Shown here: positions 47,539 through 56,665 of the stretch, piece after piece
Position numbering within the stretch: position 1 is the stretch's first letter
Layout: each line of letters starts with the position of its first letter
Source of the DNA: Thermodesulfovibrio sp.
GTDB taxonomy: Bacteria > Nitrospirota > Thermodesulfovibrionia > Thermodesulfovibrionales > Thermodesulfovibrionaceae
DNA length: 64,000 nucleotides
NCBI GenBank assembly: GCA_025057595.1
Contig: JANXBK010000005.1
Location: 1-64,000, forward strand
Direction of reading: 5' to 3'
The notes under the pieces: generated by a model
What the model saw: only the letters and a program-made list of their open reading frames with translations
Databases searched by the model: none
What the model was told of the DNA's origin: nothing
Position numbers and translations under genes: made by a program

Positions 47539-48520
47539 TAACTTTCTTTTGAATTTCTTTAAGAAGCTTTATCACTCTTAAAGAGTCAGACTCTTCAAGA
47601 GAGCCCATTCCACAGGATGGAGTAAGAATTGATCTATCTTTACTTAGAGTGTTTTCAAACTCTTCAATTTGAAGTAGTGCCTTCTTTATAATCTCTCCAT
47701 CAGAAAGAGTTTTTAACTCATTAGTAGTAGGAACAACTCCCCAAGCTATATATCCACCTTTTTTAAGAAAATCGTATATTTCATCCCTATAAATTTTAAA
47801 GAAATCAAAGAAAAAATAAGAGTCAAAACTTATTAAATCTACTCCTAAGGATAAAACTTTACTCCAATCTGCTTTGCCACAACAATGAAGCCCTACTAAT
47901 ACATTCATAGCTTTTAAAGATAAAACAATTTCCTTTATCAGTCTTAAAGCCTCCGATTCGTTAACAGAGATGTATGTTGAGGCACCTATGGCTTGAAGAA
48001 TTGGCTCATCAATAAAGATAATCAGATCATCTGCGAAATCTTTTAAAAAATTTACCTGCCATTTTGCCTTCGCTTTAAGATGAAGAATTGATAGTTCTCT
48101 TATGGTTTCATCAAAGTAGATTAAATTACCTTTTTCATCTTTAATAGAAAGGGTAAAGGTTAACGGTCCTGTGAGCTGTCCTTTTAGAACCTTCAGCTTT
48201 TTATCTTTTAGAAGCTCCTTTATTACATAAAGTCCCTTTGAAAACTCTTCTGTGATAGGTGAGACTAAATCTTCATTGTAATTTATTAACCAATCATTTA
48301 TAAGGGATTCATCTTTTTTAAAAAAGAGTTTACTATTTTCAAAAAAAACACCTGGCAATCCCTCAGTAAATTGAGCAATCATAGACTCTTTTTCTGAGTA
48401 CTTTGGAAGTTGAGGCCAATAGGGAATATCAAAATTCTCAAAGATTAAATTAACTGTAAAATAAGGATCCCTCTGCGGCATACTTCCTATGCCTGTAGTA
48501 CTAAAAGGAAGTAGCTTCAT
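47531..48520 (-). CDS. MetE/UroD-superfamily methyltransferase-like protein
   Basis: 329 aa, a single TIM barrel like the catalytic half of cobalamin-independent methionine synthase. It starts FSTTGIGSMPQRDPYFTVNLIF. The zinc set seems intact: LHCCGKADWS supplies His and Cys, and ILTPSCGMGSLEE supplies the second Cys. It lacks the MetE N-terminal folate-binding barrel, so methyl groups may come from a corrinoid or another donor. Physiological acceptor unknown. It is located between tmk and two very small genes. Confidence 0.82.
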   Translation of the reverse strand: MKLLPFSTTGIGSMPQRDPYFTVNLIFENFDIPYWPQLPKYSEKESMIAQFTEGLPGVFFENSKLFFKKDESLINDWLINYNEDLVSPITEEFSKGLYVIKELLKDKKLKVLKGQLTGPLTFTLSIKDEKGNLIYFDETIRELSILHLKAKAKWQVNFLKDFADDLIIFIDEPILQAIGASTYISVNESEALRLIKEIVLSLKAMNVLVGLHCCGKADWSKVLSLGVDLISFDSYFFFDFFKIYRDEIYDFLKKGGYIAWGVVPTTNELKTLSDGEIIKKALLQIEEFENTLSKDRSILTPSCGMGSLEESDSLRVIKLLKEIQKKVNG

Positions 48521-48521
48521 T

Positions 48522-48737
48522 TTACTCCTTTGAGCATAACTTCTTTAGAATTTCTGGATATTCTCTTTTAAAATCTGGAAAGACTCTCTTTAAAAAAATT
48601 TTAATAGCCTTAATCTCCATGTCTATCTCTTCAATCTTAGCAAGCTTTTCATTAATCTGCTCAATCCTTTCAGAAATAATCTTTATCTCAGCTTCTATTA
48701 ATGAAACTTGCTCTTTTAGAGTCATTAAATCTTTCAT
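48522..48737 (-). CDS. Small coiled-coil protein of unknown function
   Basis: 71 aa, nearly all predicted helix with heptads (LKEQVSLIEAEIKIISERIEQINEKLAKI). The N-terminal part is acidic and the tail ends PDFKREYPEILKKLCSKE. A ribosome site AGGAGC lies before the ATG. The gene is 1-base spaced from the methyltransferase and 9 bases from the 31-aa gene, so it is in the same operon. I do not recognise a family; a structural or scaffolding role is possible. Confidence 0.7.
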   Translation of the reverse strand: MKDLMTLKEQVSLIEAEIKIISERIEQINEKLAKIEEIDMEIKAIKIFLKRVFPDFKREYPEILKKLCSKE

Positions 48738-48746
48738 CTTTGCTCC

Positions 48747-48842
48747 TTATTTATTTCTTCTTAATGCTCTCATTTTTTTACGAAGTTTTCTGTATTTATG
48801 CTTTTTTATTTTTTTTCTCCTCCATTTAAGAACACTTCCCAT
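48747..48842 (-). CDS. 31-aa basic AURKAIP1/COX24-domain protein
   Basis: Too short for the ORF track. It reads MGSVLKWRRKKIKKHKYRKL followed by RKKMRALRRNK. The MGSV start and the KxHKxRKLRKxxRxxRR pattern match the bacterial AURKAIP1/COX24-domain proteins, relatives of mitochondrial ribosomal protein mS38, thought to sit on the small ribosomal subunit. Its ATG is immediately next to the TAG of the giant upstream gene (TAG-ATG, no gap), with AGGAGGTGAT ahead, so it is likely translationally coupled. Confidence 0.82.
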   Translation of the reverse strand: MGSVLKWRRKKIKKHKYRKLRKKMRALRRNK

Positions 48843-51800
48843 CTAATCACCTCCTTTTCTTAATTTTATAGCTTCTACAAAAGCTTCTATTTTAAGCTCA
48901 TTTCCAGTTGATGCTGTGCCATCATAAATAATAGATATAGCAGGAATGTTATACTCTTTCTGAATAAATCTCAAAAAAGAAGTAACGATTGCTCCTGGCA
49001 TACATCCAAAAGGCATTGTATTGACTATACCCTTAACACCTCTTTTTATTAAATCAATAGTTTTTGCTACAGATAGAATAGTCTCTCCTTCAAAGCTATC
49101 TGGCACATATGCAGAAGCCATTTTAAATAAATCCTTTGTAGAAGGCTCCTCTGAAAATTTAAGAAAATCTTTAAATATAGATGTAAATTTCTTTTCCACT
49201 CTTCCTTGGAAAAATTTATTTATGAGAATTTTCATAATAGCAGATTTATCCCTTTTTATAAGAGCCTTTCTCAATGCTATAGTGTTTACGTAATGAATCC
49301 ACTCTTCAATAGGTGTAAGATACACTTCTAATCCAAAGCTTTCAAGTTTTCTTATTAAATCCTCATTTGAAAAAGTATGACATCTAACAAATATCTCACC
49401 CACAATACCTACCAAAGGCTTTTGTTCTCTATATTTTGGAATTGCCTCAAAATCTCTTTTCATCTTTCTCAATACTTCTTCAATCCTACCATCTTTTGCT
49501 TTTAAAGTCTCATATATCTTCTCAAGATAATAATTATATAAAGCTTCTGTTTCACCTTTATTTTTCTCATAGGGTCTACACTCAAGTAGAGATTTTGTAA
49601 GTAATCCATATGAAACAACTCCCTGCCAAGCTCTAAGTGAGAACTGTCCTCCAGCAATATTTAAATCTCTGTAAAACTGAGCATCCTGCTGAGGAGAGTA
49701 TACAGGAACATGTTCAAGTCCTAACTTTTTAAGAACCATTCTATGAGAGACATTATACTGTCCAAATCTACATGGTCCAGCACCTGATGGCATAAAGAAG
49801 GCAGTTTTTTCAGGATAGAAATCTTTAGAAAAAACAATCTTAAGCATATCACCTAAGGTTACAAGATAAGGAAAGCATTCTCCTCCTAAGATATATTTTT
49901 TACCCACTTCAATAGATTCTTTATCTGAAGGAGGCATAACTTCTGCTTCAATTCCGCAGTACTGAAAAGCAGCCTTCAGAGCAAAAGCATGATCAGCCAT
50001 TCTTGGTATATAAATAACTCTTTTTGAGATATCCGAAGGCAGAAAGCTTTTTAAAAATACAGGTATTGAATAAAACTGCTGTTTTTTTCTCTCCTTTAAA
50101 CTGTCTATGTAAGCCTCAATTCTTGTGAGAACTCCTGCATCTGCAGAGTGCTCATCTATCTCAATGATCAAATAGGGATAAAAGGGTTCGCACTCTTCTT
50201 TGAAGTAGTTAATTATAAAAGAGTCTGGACCGCAAGCAAAATTTGTTATAAATATTGGATATAAATTCCCCATCTTTTTAATTAACCTTGCTGCTCTAAC
50301 TATTCTTTGTCCTGATCTCCAGTAAAGATTAATCCAATCGTTTTTTATTGAGACTGTCTCAATTGGTAACATATCCATTGTAATTGGAAGCACACCTAAA
50401 CTTCTTAATTTATGAGATATATTGAGATTTAATGCCGGATCAAAAGTATTATAAGCTCTTCCTACCAAAACCACTGTTTCAGTCTGACCAAGAGTTTTAT
50501 CATTTACCGTTTCTAAAAATTTTAATCCTTCTTTTTTAAGTTTTTTCAAAAACTCATCTTGCTTTTCCTTTGCTCGAGCTATTGCATAGTCAATATTTTT
50601 GGTATTTATAATTCCTTTAAAAACTCTCTTTAGCTCCTGTTTTAAATAGTCAGCTCCTTTTGACAGATCAACCCTTGGGTCAAGGATTTTTAAATCATCA
50701 AATACTTTTTTTGCTATATAAGGAGTAGTTTGAACAAGTGGACATGCAAGACCTCTTTCATACTCATCGTTTAAATTAAGATTCATAAAACTCGGAATAA
50801 GAAGTAGTTTGACTCCTTTTTTTTGAAGATTAATTATGTGTCCATAGACAACTTTAAGTGGAAAGCAGGCTTCGGATGGCGTTTTTTCAATTCCTTCATT
50901 TATTATCTCTTTATTAGTTCTGTCGGATACAACCACATTAAATCCAAGCTCCCAAAGAAGACTGCTCCAGAAAGGAAGTTGATCGTGAAAGAAAAATATG
51001 TAAGGTATACCAATTGTTGGTTTTTTCTCATCCTTCATCTTGTCTTCATACTGAAGATGAGCTTCCCAAAGAAGGTTTTCCCTTATCTTTAAGGGATCTG
51101 GAAGTTTAGTTTGTGTCTCCTTTTTTTCGTATTTTTCGCATCTTCCGCCATAAAACATCACATCTTTTTCATTTTCTATCCTTATTTTATTTATCTCGCA
51201 GTAGTTAGGACATCCCTTACATTCAAAAGAGGTGATGCTGTAGGAAAGATCTTTAACTGAAAATCCCTTAAAAGCTGTGGTTTTACCCTTATTTATTTCC
51301 TCCTGTGCAAGTAAGGCAACACCTATAGCACCCATAACCTCATGATGTGGTGGAACTGTAAGCTGAAAGTTGTCTCCAATTTTTAATTTAAGAAAGTTTT
51401 TGAAAGCTGCTTCTATAGCTTTGTTAAAAGCTACTCCTCCTTGAAAGAATATTCTTTTACCAATTGGTTTATCTGCAACAACTCTATTTATGTAGTTTTC
51501 TACAATGCTATAACAAAGGCCTGCTACAATATCCTCTTTACTTGCACCCTTATGAAGATTTATAACAAGAGAGTTTTCCATAAAGACTGTGCATCTTTCA
51601 CCAAGACGGCAAGGACTCTTAGAGGAAAAGGCAAGCTCTTGGAATTCCTTAAGTGTAAGCCCAAGCTTTTCAGCTTGCTCTTCAATAAAGGAGCCTGTTC
51701 CAGCTGCACAGGCTTTATTCATTGTAAAATCTATAACTTTTCCATCTTTAAGTCTTATATATTTTGAATCCTGTCCACCAATCTCAAAAATTGTATCTAC

Positions 51801-53000
51801 TGTCTTGTCAAAATGTAGTGCACCATAAGCGTGAGCAGTTATTTCATTTTTTACAACATCTGCTCCAACAAAATGGGCTACTGTATATCTGCCAGAGCCT
51901 GTTACTCCAACACCTTTTATCTTTATATTAGGAAACTCTTGAGAGATCTCACTTAAACCTTTTCTTACTGCCTCAATTGGTCTACCTGCTGTGGGAAGAT
52001 ATTTCTTTGCTATAAGATTTCCCTTTTCATCTATTAAGGCTATGTTTGTGCTTACAGAACCTACATCAATTCCAAGATAGGCATACTGAGATGAATCTGA
52101 ATAAAGCTGAATAGAGTAAGTTTCTTCAAGTATCTCTCTCTTTAATGCTGGAAGTCCATATTCGATCTCATACTTTATCTCATTAAGTTTGTTAATTGTC
52201 TCTTCAGTCAGATAAACATCTTCCTCTTTAGCTTTTACTGCAGCACCAATCGCACCCATTACTTCAAAATGTTTTGGTATAAGAATCTCGTCAAGCTCAA
52301 GAACCTCCTTGAAAGCTCTCACCATTCCTTTATTTGCTGCAACTCCACCTTGAAAGGAAACCACAGGGTTTATTTTCCTTCCTTTAAGCATAGTTGCTTT
52401 AAAGTTTCTCGCAAGAGCAAAGCAGACTCCAGCAATTATATCTTCAGTAGGAGTTGCTATCTGCTGTAGATGAATCATATCTGACTTTGCAAAAACACTA
52501 CATCTTCCAGCTACCTTTGATGGCTTTTTGGATGCCACAGCAAGCTGACTAAACTCAGACAAACTAAGTCCTAAACGCTCTGCCTGCTGTTCAAGAAAAG
52601 AACCTGTGCCAGCAGCACAGATACTGTTTAGGGAGAAATCCACTACTCTTCCTGCTTCATCAAGAAATATAAGTTTTGAGTCTTCTCCACCTATTTCAAT
52701 TATTGTTCTTACCTCTGGATAAAACTTTACAGTTGCGGTAGCTTGAGATATTATCTCATTAATATAGGGAGCTGAGATTCTTTTTGCTATAAATCTTCCT
52801 GAAACTCCGGTGAAACATATCTTTAGATTTTTATATCGCTTTAGAAAATCTTTTAAAATTGAGTGAGTAATCTCTGCTGCTTTTCCAAAATGTTTAAGAT
52901 AGATTTTTTCTAAAATTACTCCATCTTTTGTGAAAACAACTGCTTTTGCTGTCTCACTTCCTATATCAACACCTACTAAAAACTCAGAATCCATACTCAT
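48843..53000 (-). CDS. Giant 2-hydroxyacyl-CoA dehydratase activase/reductase fusion
   Basis: The ORF is 1,391 aa from 53018; conserved sequence begins MDSEFLVGVDIGSETAKAV, so the start is the ATG at 53000 or 52994. Two BadF/HgdC-type ASKHA activase copies occur in tandem: about 9-275 (NSICAAGTGSFLEQQAE, GRCSVFAKSDM) and 320-590 (LGIDVGSVSTNIAL, NKACAAGTGSFIEEQAE, GERCTVF); both keep the cluster cysteines. A cysteine patch (FECKGCPNYCEIN) and a DUF2229 region (KPTIGIPYIFFFHDQLPFW) follow, then an HgdB-like C-terminal part (GGECFPYLVTLGDML, MPSGAGPCRFGQYN). It should couple ATP hydrolysis to low-potential electron transfer. Substrate unknown. Confidence 0.9.
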   Translation of the reverse strand: MSMDSEFLVGVDIGSETAKAVVFTKDGVILEKIYLKHFGKAAEITHSILKDFLKRYKNLKICFTGVSGRFIAKRISAPYINEIISQATATVKFYPEVRTIIEIGGEDSKLIFLDEAGRVVDFSLNSICAAGTGSFLEQQAERLGLSLSEFSQLAVASKKPSKVAGRCSVFAKSDMIHLQQIATPTEDIIAGVCFALARNFKATMLKGRKINPVVSFQGGVAANKGMVRAFKEVLELDEILIPKHFEVMGAIGAAVKAKEEDVYLTEETINKLNEIKYEIEYGLPALKREILEETYSIQLYSDSSQYAYLGIDVGSVSTNIALIDEKGNLIAKKYLPTAGRPIEAVRKGLSEISQEFPNIKIKGVGVTGSGRYTVAHFVGADVVKNEITAHAYGALHFDKTVDTIFEIGGQDSKYIRLKDGKVIDFTMNKACAAGTGSFIEEQAEKLGLTLKEFQELAFSSKSPCRLGERCTVFMENSLVINLHKGASKEDIVAGLCYSIVENYINRVVADKPIGKRIFFQGGVAFNKAIEAAFKNFLKLKIGDNFQLTVPPHHEVMGAIGVALLAQEEINKGKTTAFKGFSVKDLSYSITSFECKGCPNYCEINKIRIENEKDVMFYGGRCEKYEKKETQTKLPDPLKIRENLLWEAHLQYEDKMKDEKKPTIGIPYIFFFHDQLPFWSSLLWELGFNVVVSDRTNKEIINEGIEKTPSEACFPLKVVYGHIINLQKKGVKLLLIPSFMNLNLNDEYERGLACPLVQTTPYIAKKVFDDLKILDPRVDLSKGADYLKQELKRVFKGIINTKNIDYAIARAKEKQDEFLKKLKKEGLKFLETVNDKTLGQTETVVLVGRAYNTFDPALNLNISHKLRSLGVLPITMDMLPIETVSIKNDWINLYWRSGQRIVRAARLIKKMGNLYPIFITNFACGPDSFIINYFKEECEPFYPYLIIEIDEHSADAGVLTRIEAYIDSLKERKKQQFYSIPVFLKSFLPSDISKRVIYIPRMADHAFALKAAFQYCGIEAEVMPPSDKESIEVGKKYILGGECFPYLVTLGDMLKIVFSKDFYPEKTAFFMPSGAGPCRFGQYNVSHRMVLKKLGLEHVPVYSPQQDAQFYRDLNIAGGQFSLRAWQGVVSYGLLTKSLLECRPYEKNKGETEALYNYYLEKIYETLKAKDGRIEEVLRKMKRDFEAIPKYREQKPLVGIVGEIFVRCHTFSNEDLIRKLESFGLEVYLTPIEEWIHYVNTIALRKALIKRDKSAIMKILINKFFQGRVEKKFTSIFKDFLKFSEEPSTKDLFKMASAYVPDSFEGETILSVAKTIDLIKRGVKGIVNTMPFGCMPGAIVTSFLRFIQKEYNIPAISIIYDGTASTGNELKIEAFVEAIKLRKGGD

Positions 53001-54429
53001 GCCAACGGTTATTGACAAGCTCTATTATTTCTGGGATTTGTTTTATCTCATCAGGCCAGGGTCTCATCATCCCTTCTTCAAAGGTCTTTCTTGTAGCGTC
53101 AATACCCATTTTGCCACCAAATCTCGGCCAACTTGAAGCATGATCAAGCTCATCAATAGGACCTTCTGATATTATAACGTCTCTACGCCAGTCAACGTTA
53201 TTAAGAACTTTCCAAGCAGTTGTTGACAAATCTTGAACATCTACATCTTCGTCAACAACAATAATTAACTTTGAAAACATAAGCTGTCCAGTTCCCCAAA
53301 GTCCGTGAATTATCTTTTTTGCATGTCCTGGATATAGCTTTTTTATTGATACAATAACTGCATTATGAAAAACTCCCTCCATTGGAAGATTAATATCTTT
53401 TATCTCAGGAAACTGTAATCTAAGTAAAGGAAGAAAAATTCTCTCTGTTGCTTTTGCCATATAGCAGTCTTCCATCGGAGGTTTGCCAACAACTGTTGCT
53501 GCATAGATTGGCTCTTTTCTATGGGTTATACATGTTACATGAAGGACAGGAAATTTATCTACAGGTGAGTAAAAACCTGTGTGATCACCAAAAGGTCCTT
53601 CATCTCTTAGCTCGTCTGGCTCTACATAACCCTCAATAACTATCTCTGCTTCTGCTGGTACCTCTAAATCTGAAGTTATACATTTAACCATCTCAACCGG
53701 TTTTCTTCTTAAAAATCCAGCAAAAATCATCTCATCAAAACCATAAGGTAAAGGCGCTGTAGCAGAGTAAACAGTAGCTGGATCACAGCCAATCGTTACT
53801 GCAACAGGCATTCTTTCTCCAAGCTCTCTGTATTTCTGATAGTGTCTTGCAGCATCTTTATGGATATGCCAGTGCATTCCTGTAGTTACTTCATCATAAA
53901 CTTGCATACGATACATCCCACAGTTCTGTTTACCTGTTTCAGGATCCTTTGTAAATACCATAGGCAGTGTAATAAATCTACCTCCATCCTTAGGCCACGT
54001 TTTAAGTATTGGAAATTTAAATAGATTTGGTTTGTCTTCAATAACTTCTTGACAAGGAGCATTCTTTACAAGCTTTGGAAGATATTTACCTATCTCAATT
54101 AGTTCAAAAAGAGATTTAATTTTTTCTTTGAATGTTTTAGGTGGAGTTTGATTAATAAGTTTTTCTATTCTTGCTGCAATCTCATCAAGGCTGTTAACTT
54201 CAAGAGCAAGACACATTCTTTCAAAAGAGCCAAATATATTGGTTACTACCGGATATGGAGAACCTTTAACTTTTTCAAAAAATAAAGCTTTCCCTCCATT
54301 AGGGGATTTGCACATTCTATTCGTTATCTCTGCAATCTCAAGTTCTGCAGATACTTCCACCTTGACTCTATGAAGAAGTCCTTTTGCCTCTAAAGTATTT
54401 AAAAATTCTCTTAAATTTTTATAAGGCAT
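52984..54429 (-). CDS. UbiD-family prenylated-FMN decarboxylase
   Basis: 481 aa, family length. Signatures: MYRMQVYDEVTTGMHWHIHKDAARHY, PLPYGFDEMIFAGFLR and the E-x-E/R catalytic area VEPDELRDEGPFGDHTGFYSP. It decarboxylates an aromatic or unsaturated acid using prenylated FMN made by a UbiX protein not seen here. In this setting a menaquinone-precursor role is common, but other substrates are possible. Its stop overlaps the start of the activase fusion. Confidence 0.93.
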   Translation of the reverse strand: MPYKNLREFLNTLEAKGLLHRVKVEVSAELEIAEITNRMCKSPNGGKALFFEKVKGSPYPVVTNIFGSFERMCLALEVNSLDEIAARIEKLINQTPPKTFKEKIKSLFELIEIGKYLPKLVKNAPCQEVIEDKPNLFKFPILKTWPKDGGRFITLPMVFTKDPETGKQNCGMYRMQVYDEVTTGMHWHIHKDAARHYQKYRELGERMPVAVTIGCDPATVYSATAPLPYGFDEMIFAGFLRRKPVEMVKCITSDLEVPAEAEIVIEGYVEPDELRDEGPFGDHTGFYSPVDKFPVLHVTCITHRKEPIYAATVVGKPPMEDCYMAKATERIFLPLLRLQFPEIKDINLPMEGVFHNAVIVSIKKLYPGHAKKIIHGLWGTGQLMFSKLIIVVDEDVDVQDLSTTAWKVLNNVDWRRDVIISEGPIDELDHASSWPRFGGKMGIDATRKTFEEGMMRPWPDEIKQIPEIIELVNNRWHEYGF

Positions 54430-54494
54430 TAAGAATTATTATTTCTTTTTACAAATATTTATGTCAATCAATGCTTACTGTTATAATTAAACTT

Positions 54495-55463
54495 ATGGCT
54501 TATATTATTGTAACAGGCGGAGCAGGATTTATTGGCTCAAATGTAGTAAAGGAGCTTAACAGCCTTGGTGCAGAAAAAATTATTATTGTTGACAACCTTG
54601 GCTCAACTGAGAAGTGGAAAAACCTAGTTGATCTCAGTTTTGAGGATTATATTCATAAAGATGATTTTATTGAAAAAATAAAAAAAGGTCTTTTTAATCA
54701 CTCTGTCAGCTCAATAATCCATCTTGGTGCAAGAAGTAGTACAACCGAAAAAGATGTAGATTTTTTAATGAAGAATAACTACGAGTACACAAAAGAGCTT
54801 GCTAAATGGGCTACAGAAAAAAAAGTAAGATTTATTTATGCCTCCTCTGCGGCTACTTATGGTGACGGAACAGCTGGCTTTTCAGATGAGCATAATTTAC
54901 TTTATAAGCTGAGACCTCTTAATGCCTATGGCTTTTCAAAACATATTTTTGATTTATGGGCTTTAAAAAATGGAGTTTTAGACAAAGTTGTTGGCTTAAA
55001 GTATTTTAATGTTTTTGGACCAAGGGAGTGGCATAAGGGTGATATGAGAAGCATGGTTTTAAAAGCCTATGAGCAAATAAAAAGAGAGGGAAAAATAAAA
55101 CTCTTTAAATCCTACAATCCTTCTTACAAAGATGGTGAGCAATTAAGAGATTTCATATATGTTAAAGATGCTGTAAGTATGACCCTATTTTTTCTTGAAA
55201 GACCAGATATAAACGGGATTTTTAATGTGGGAACAGGAATTCCTCGTTCATGGAATGACCTTGCTCAAGCTGTATTTGATGCTGTTGGTCTTAAGCCTCA
55301 AGTTGAATATATTGATATGCCTGAGGAGTTAAAGGGAAAATATCAGTATTTCACTAAGGCTGACATAAGCAAGATAAGGGCTGCTGGATATAGCAAACCC
55401 ACTTTAACTCTTGAAGAAGCAGTTAAAGACTATGTTTTAAACTATCTTGAGCAGAGTTTTTAA
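54495..55463 (+). CDS. hldD: ADP-L-glycero-D-manno-heptose 6-epimerase
   Basis: 322 aa from the ATG at 54495 (MAYIIVTGGAGFIGSNVV); the longer track start runs antisense into ubiD and is rejected. NAD-binding GGAGFIGSNVV, YASSAATYGDGTAGF and the catalytic Y-x-x-x-K NAYGFSKHIFD. It makes ADP-L-glycero-D-manno-heptose for the LPS inner core, implying an outer membrane with heptose. A TATAAT box lies 8 bases before the ATG. The 3' end overlaps the convergent aldolase gene by 41 bases. Confidence 0.92.
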   Translation: MAYIIVTGGAGFIGSNVVKELNSLGAEKIIIVDNLGSTEKWKNLVDLSFEDYIHKDDFIEKIKKGLFNHSVSSIIHLGARSSTTEKDVDFLMKNNYEYTKELAKWATEKKVRFIYASSAATYGDGTAGFSDEHNLLYKLRPLNAYGFSKHIFDLWALKNGVLDKVVGLKYFNVFGPREWHKGDMRSMVLKAYEQIKREGKIKLFKSYNPSYKDGEQLRDFIYVKDAVSMTLFFLERPDINGIFNVGTGIPRSWNDLAQAVFDAVGLKPQVEYIDMPEELKGKYQYFTKADISKIRAAGYSKPTLTLEEAVKDYVLNYLEQSF

Positions 55464-56022
55464 AAAGAAACAAAAAATAAAAGATTTTACAGAGTCTTTC
55501 AACTAGCTCTGAGATATAAAAAGCTTCAATGAGAGTTTTTCCTGTAGCTACAACTCCGTGTTTTTCAATTAAGACTGCTTTGCTGTCTTTTAAAGCCTCT
55601 GCTACATTTTTTGCAAGCTCTAAAGAGCCTGAGGGTGCATAGCCTACAACTGGGAGTCTTTCCAAAAGGAGCTTTTGCTCTTCAAAAATAACCGGAATCT
55701 CTATGTTAAGACAGGCAACTACTGAGGCAAAGATAGAATGGGTATGAACTACTGCTTCTGTATCATCTTTTGCTTTATATATCTCAAGATGAACTCTGTA
55801 ATCAGTAGAAGGCTGTTTATTTTCCTCTAAAACTCTGCCATCTAAATCAATTAACACAATATCCTTTGGCTTAAGAGTAATATAAGATTTGCCTTTAGGA
55901 GTAATGAGAACATGGCTTTTTACCTTTTGGCTTACATTTCCGCCTTTTAGACTTACAAGCCCGAGTTTGTATAGTTTTTTTGATATCTTTACAACTTCTT
56001 TTCTTTCTTTTTTGTATTGCAT
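55423..56022 (-). CDS. Class II aldolase/adducin family protein
   Basis: 199 aa. Zinc ligands in AVVHTHSIFASVV and the conserved EKHGVVATGKTLIEAF; GGNVSQKV and ITPKGKSY bind the phosphate. Related to fuculose-phosphate aldolase and methylthioribulose-phosphate dehydratase; which sugar phosphate is used cannot be told. The last ~20 residues (FLFLFKNSAQDSLKHSL) are not conserved-looking and come from the overlap with hldD. Confidence 0.85.
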   Translation of the reverse strand: MQYKKERKEVVKISKKLYKLGLVSLKGGNVSQKVKSHVLITPKGKSYITLKPKDIVLIDLDGRVLEENKQPSTDYRVHLEIYKAKDDTEAVVHTHSIFASVVACLNIEIPVIFEEQKLLLERLPVVGYAPSGSLELAKNVAEALKDSKAVLIEKHGVVATGKTLIEAFYISELVERLCKIFYFLFLFKNSAQDSLKHSL

Positions 56023-56041
56023 AATGTTATTATATTTTACT

Positions 56042-56665
56042 ATGAAAGTTAAGATATTAGTATTTCTGATTTTTCTTTTTCCTCTTTACTCTTATGCTTA
56101 CTCAATAGATGATTTACTTAAAGAACTTGATACACCTCTTTGGAAAGAGAAAACCTCTGATCCTGTCTTTATTGAAAAATTCAAATCTCAAGAGTTATTT
56201 TCAACAGTAGTAAAACTTGCTGAAGCAAAAGGCTACGACTGGAGATACAGAATTAGAGCAATAAAACTACTTGGAGAACTTGGAACTCCTCAAGCAAAAG
56301 AAGCTTTACTTAGTATGTTTCAAGATCCCTTTTTCCACCATGAGTGTCCTTCTTTAAAATCCTATGTTGCAGATGCGTTAGGAAATTTTAAGCCAGAAAA
56401 AAGACTTCTTGAAATACTAAAAGATGGATTAAAAGATAGTGAAGTTTTAGTAAGAGAGGCTGTAGCTCGCTCTATTGGGAGACTTAAAATGCCAGAGGCT
56501 ACAGAGTATTTAAAAGAGGCTTTTTATAGTGAAAAAAGTATCGCAGTAAAAATAGCAATTCTGAATGCTTTAAAATCAATAGGAAACTTAGATGCTTTAA
56601 ATTTTATTAAAAAAGTCATTTCAGAACAACAAGAACTAAATGATGTTTTTGGAGGCTCTTTATAA
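56042..56665 (+). CDS. Exported HEAT-repeat protein
   Basis: 207 aa from the ATG at 56042; the longer track frame upstream is antisense to the aldolase gene. Signal peptide KILVFLIFLFPLYSYAYS, then three to four HEAT/PBS-lyase-like helical repeats (RIRAIKLLGELGTPQAKEALL, YVADALGNFKPEKRLLEIL, REAVARSIGRLKMPEATEYL). These form protein-binding solenoids. It overlaps the phosphatase gene by 26 bases and may act with it, though the phosphatase has no export signal. Confidence 0.82.
   Translation: MKVKILVFLIFLFPLYSYAYSIDDLLKELDTPLWKEKTSDPVFIEKFKSQELFSTVVKLAEAKGYDWRYRIRAIKLLGELGTPQAKEALLSMFQDPFFHHECPSLKSYVADALGNFKPEKRLLEILKDGLKDSEVLVREAVARSIGRLKMPEATEYLKEAFYSEKSIAVKIAILNALKSIGNLDALNFIKKVISEQQELNDVFGGSL

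Noticed and set aside
51441-51828. Two overlapping plus-strand ORFs (108 and 79 aa) within the activase fusion
   Set aside because: Antisense to the conserved second activase domain; no ribosome site or recognisable motif.
54384-54494. Extra 37 N-terminal residues of hldD in the ORF track
   Set aside because: They are antisense to the start of ubiD and precede the nucleotide-binding GGAGFIG, which always begins near the N-terminus.
55889-56041. N-terminal extension of the HEAT-repeat ORF
   Set aside because: Antisense to the aldolase gene; a proper signal peptide starts at 56042.
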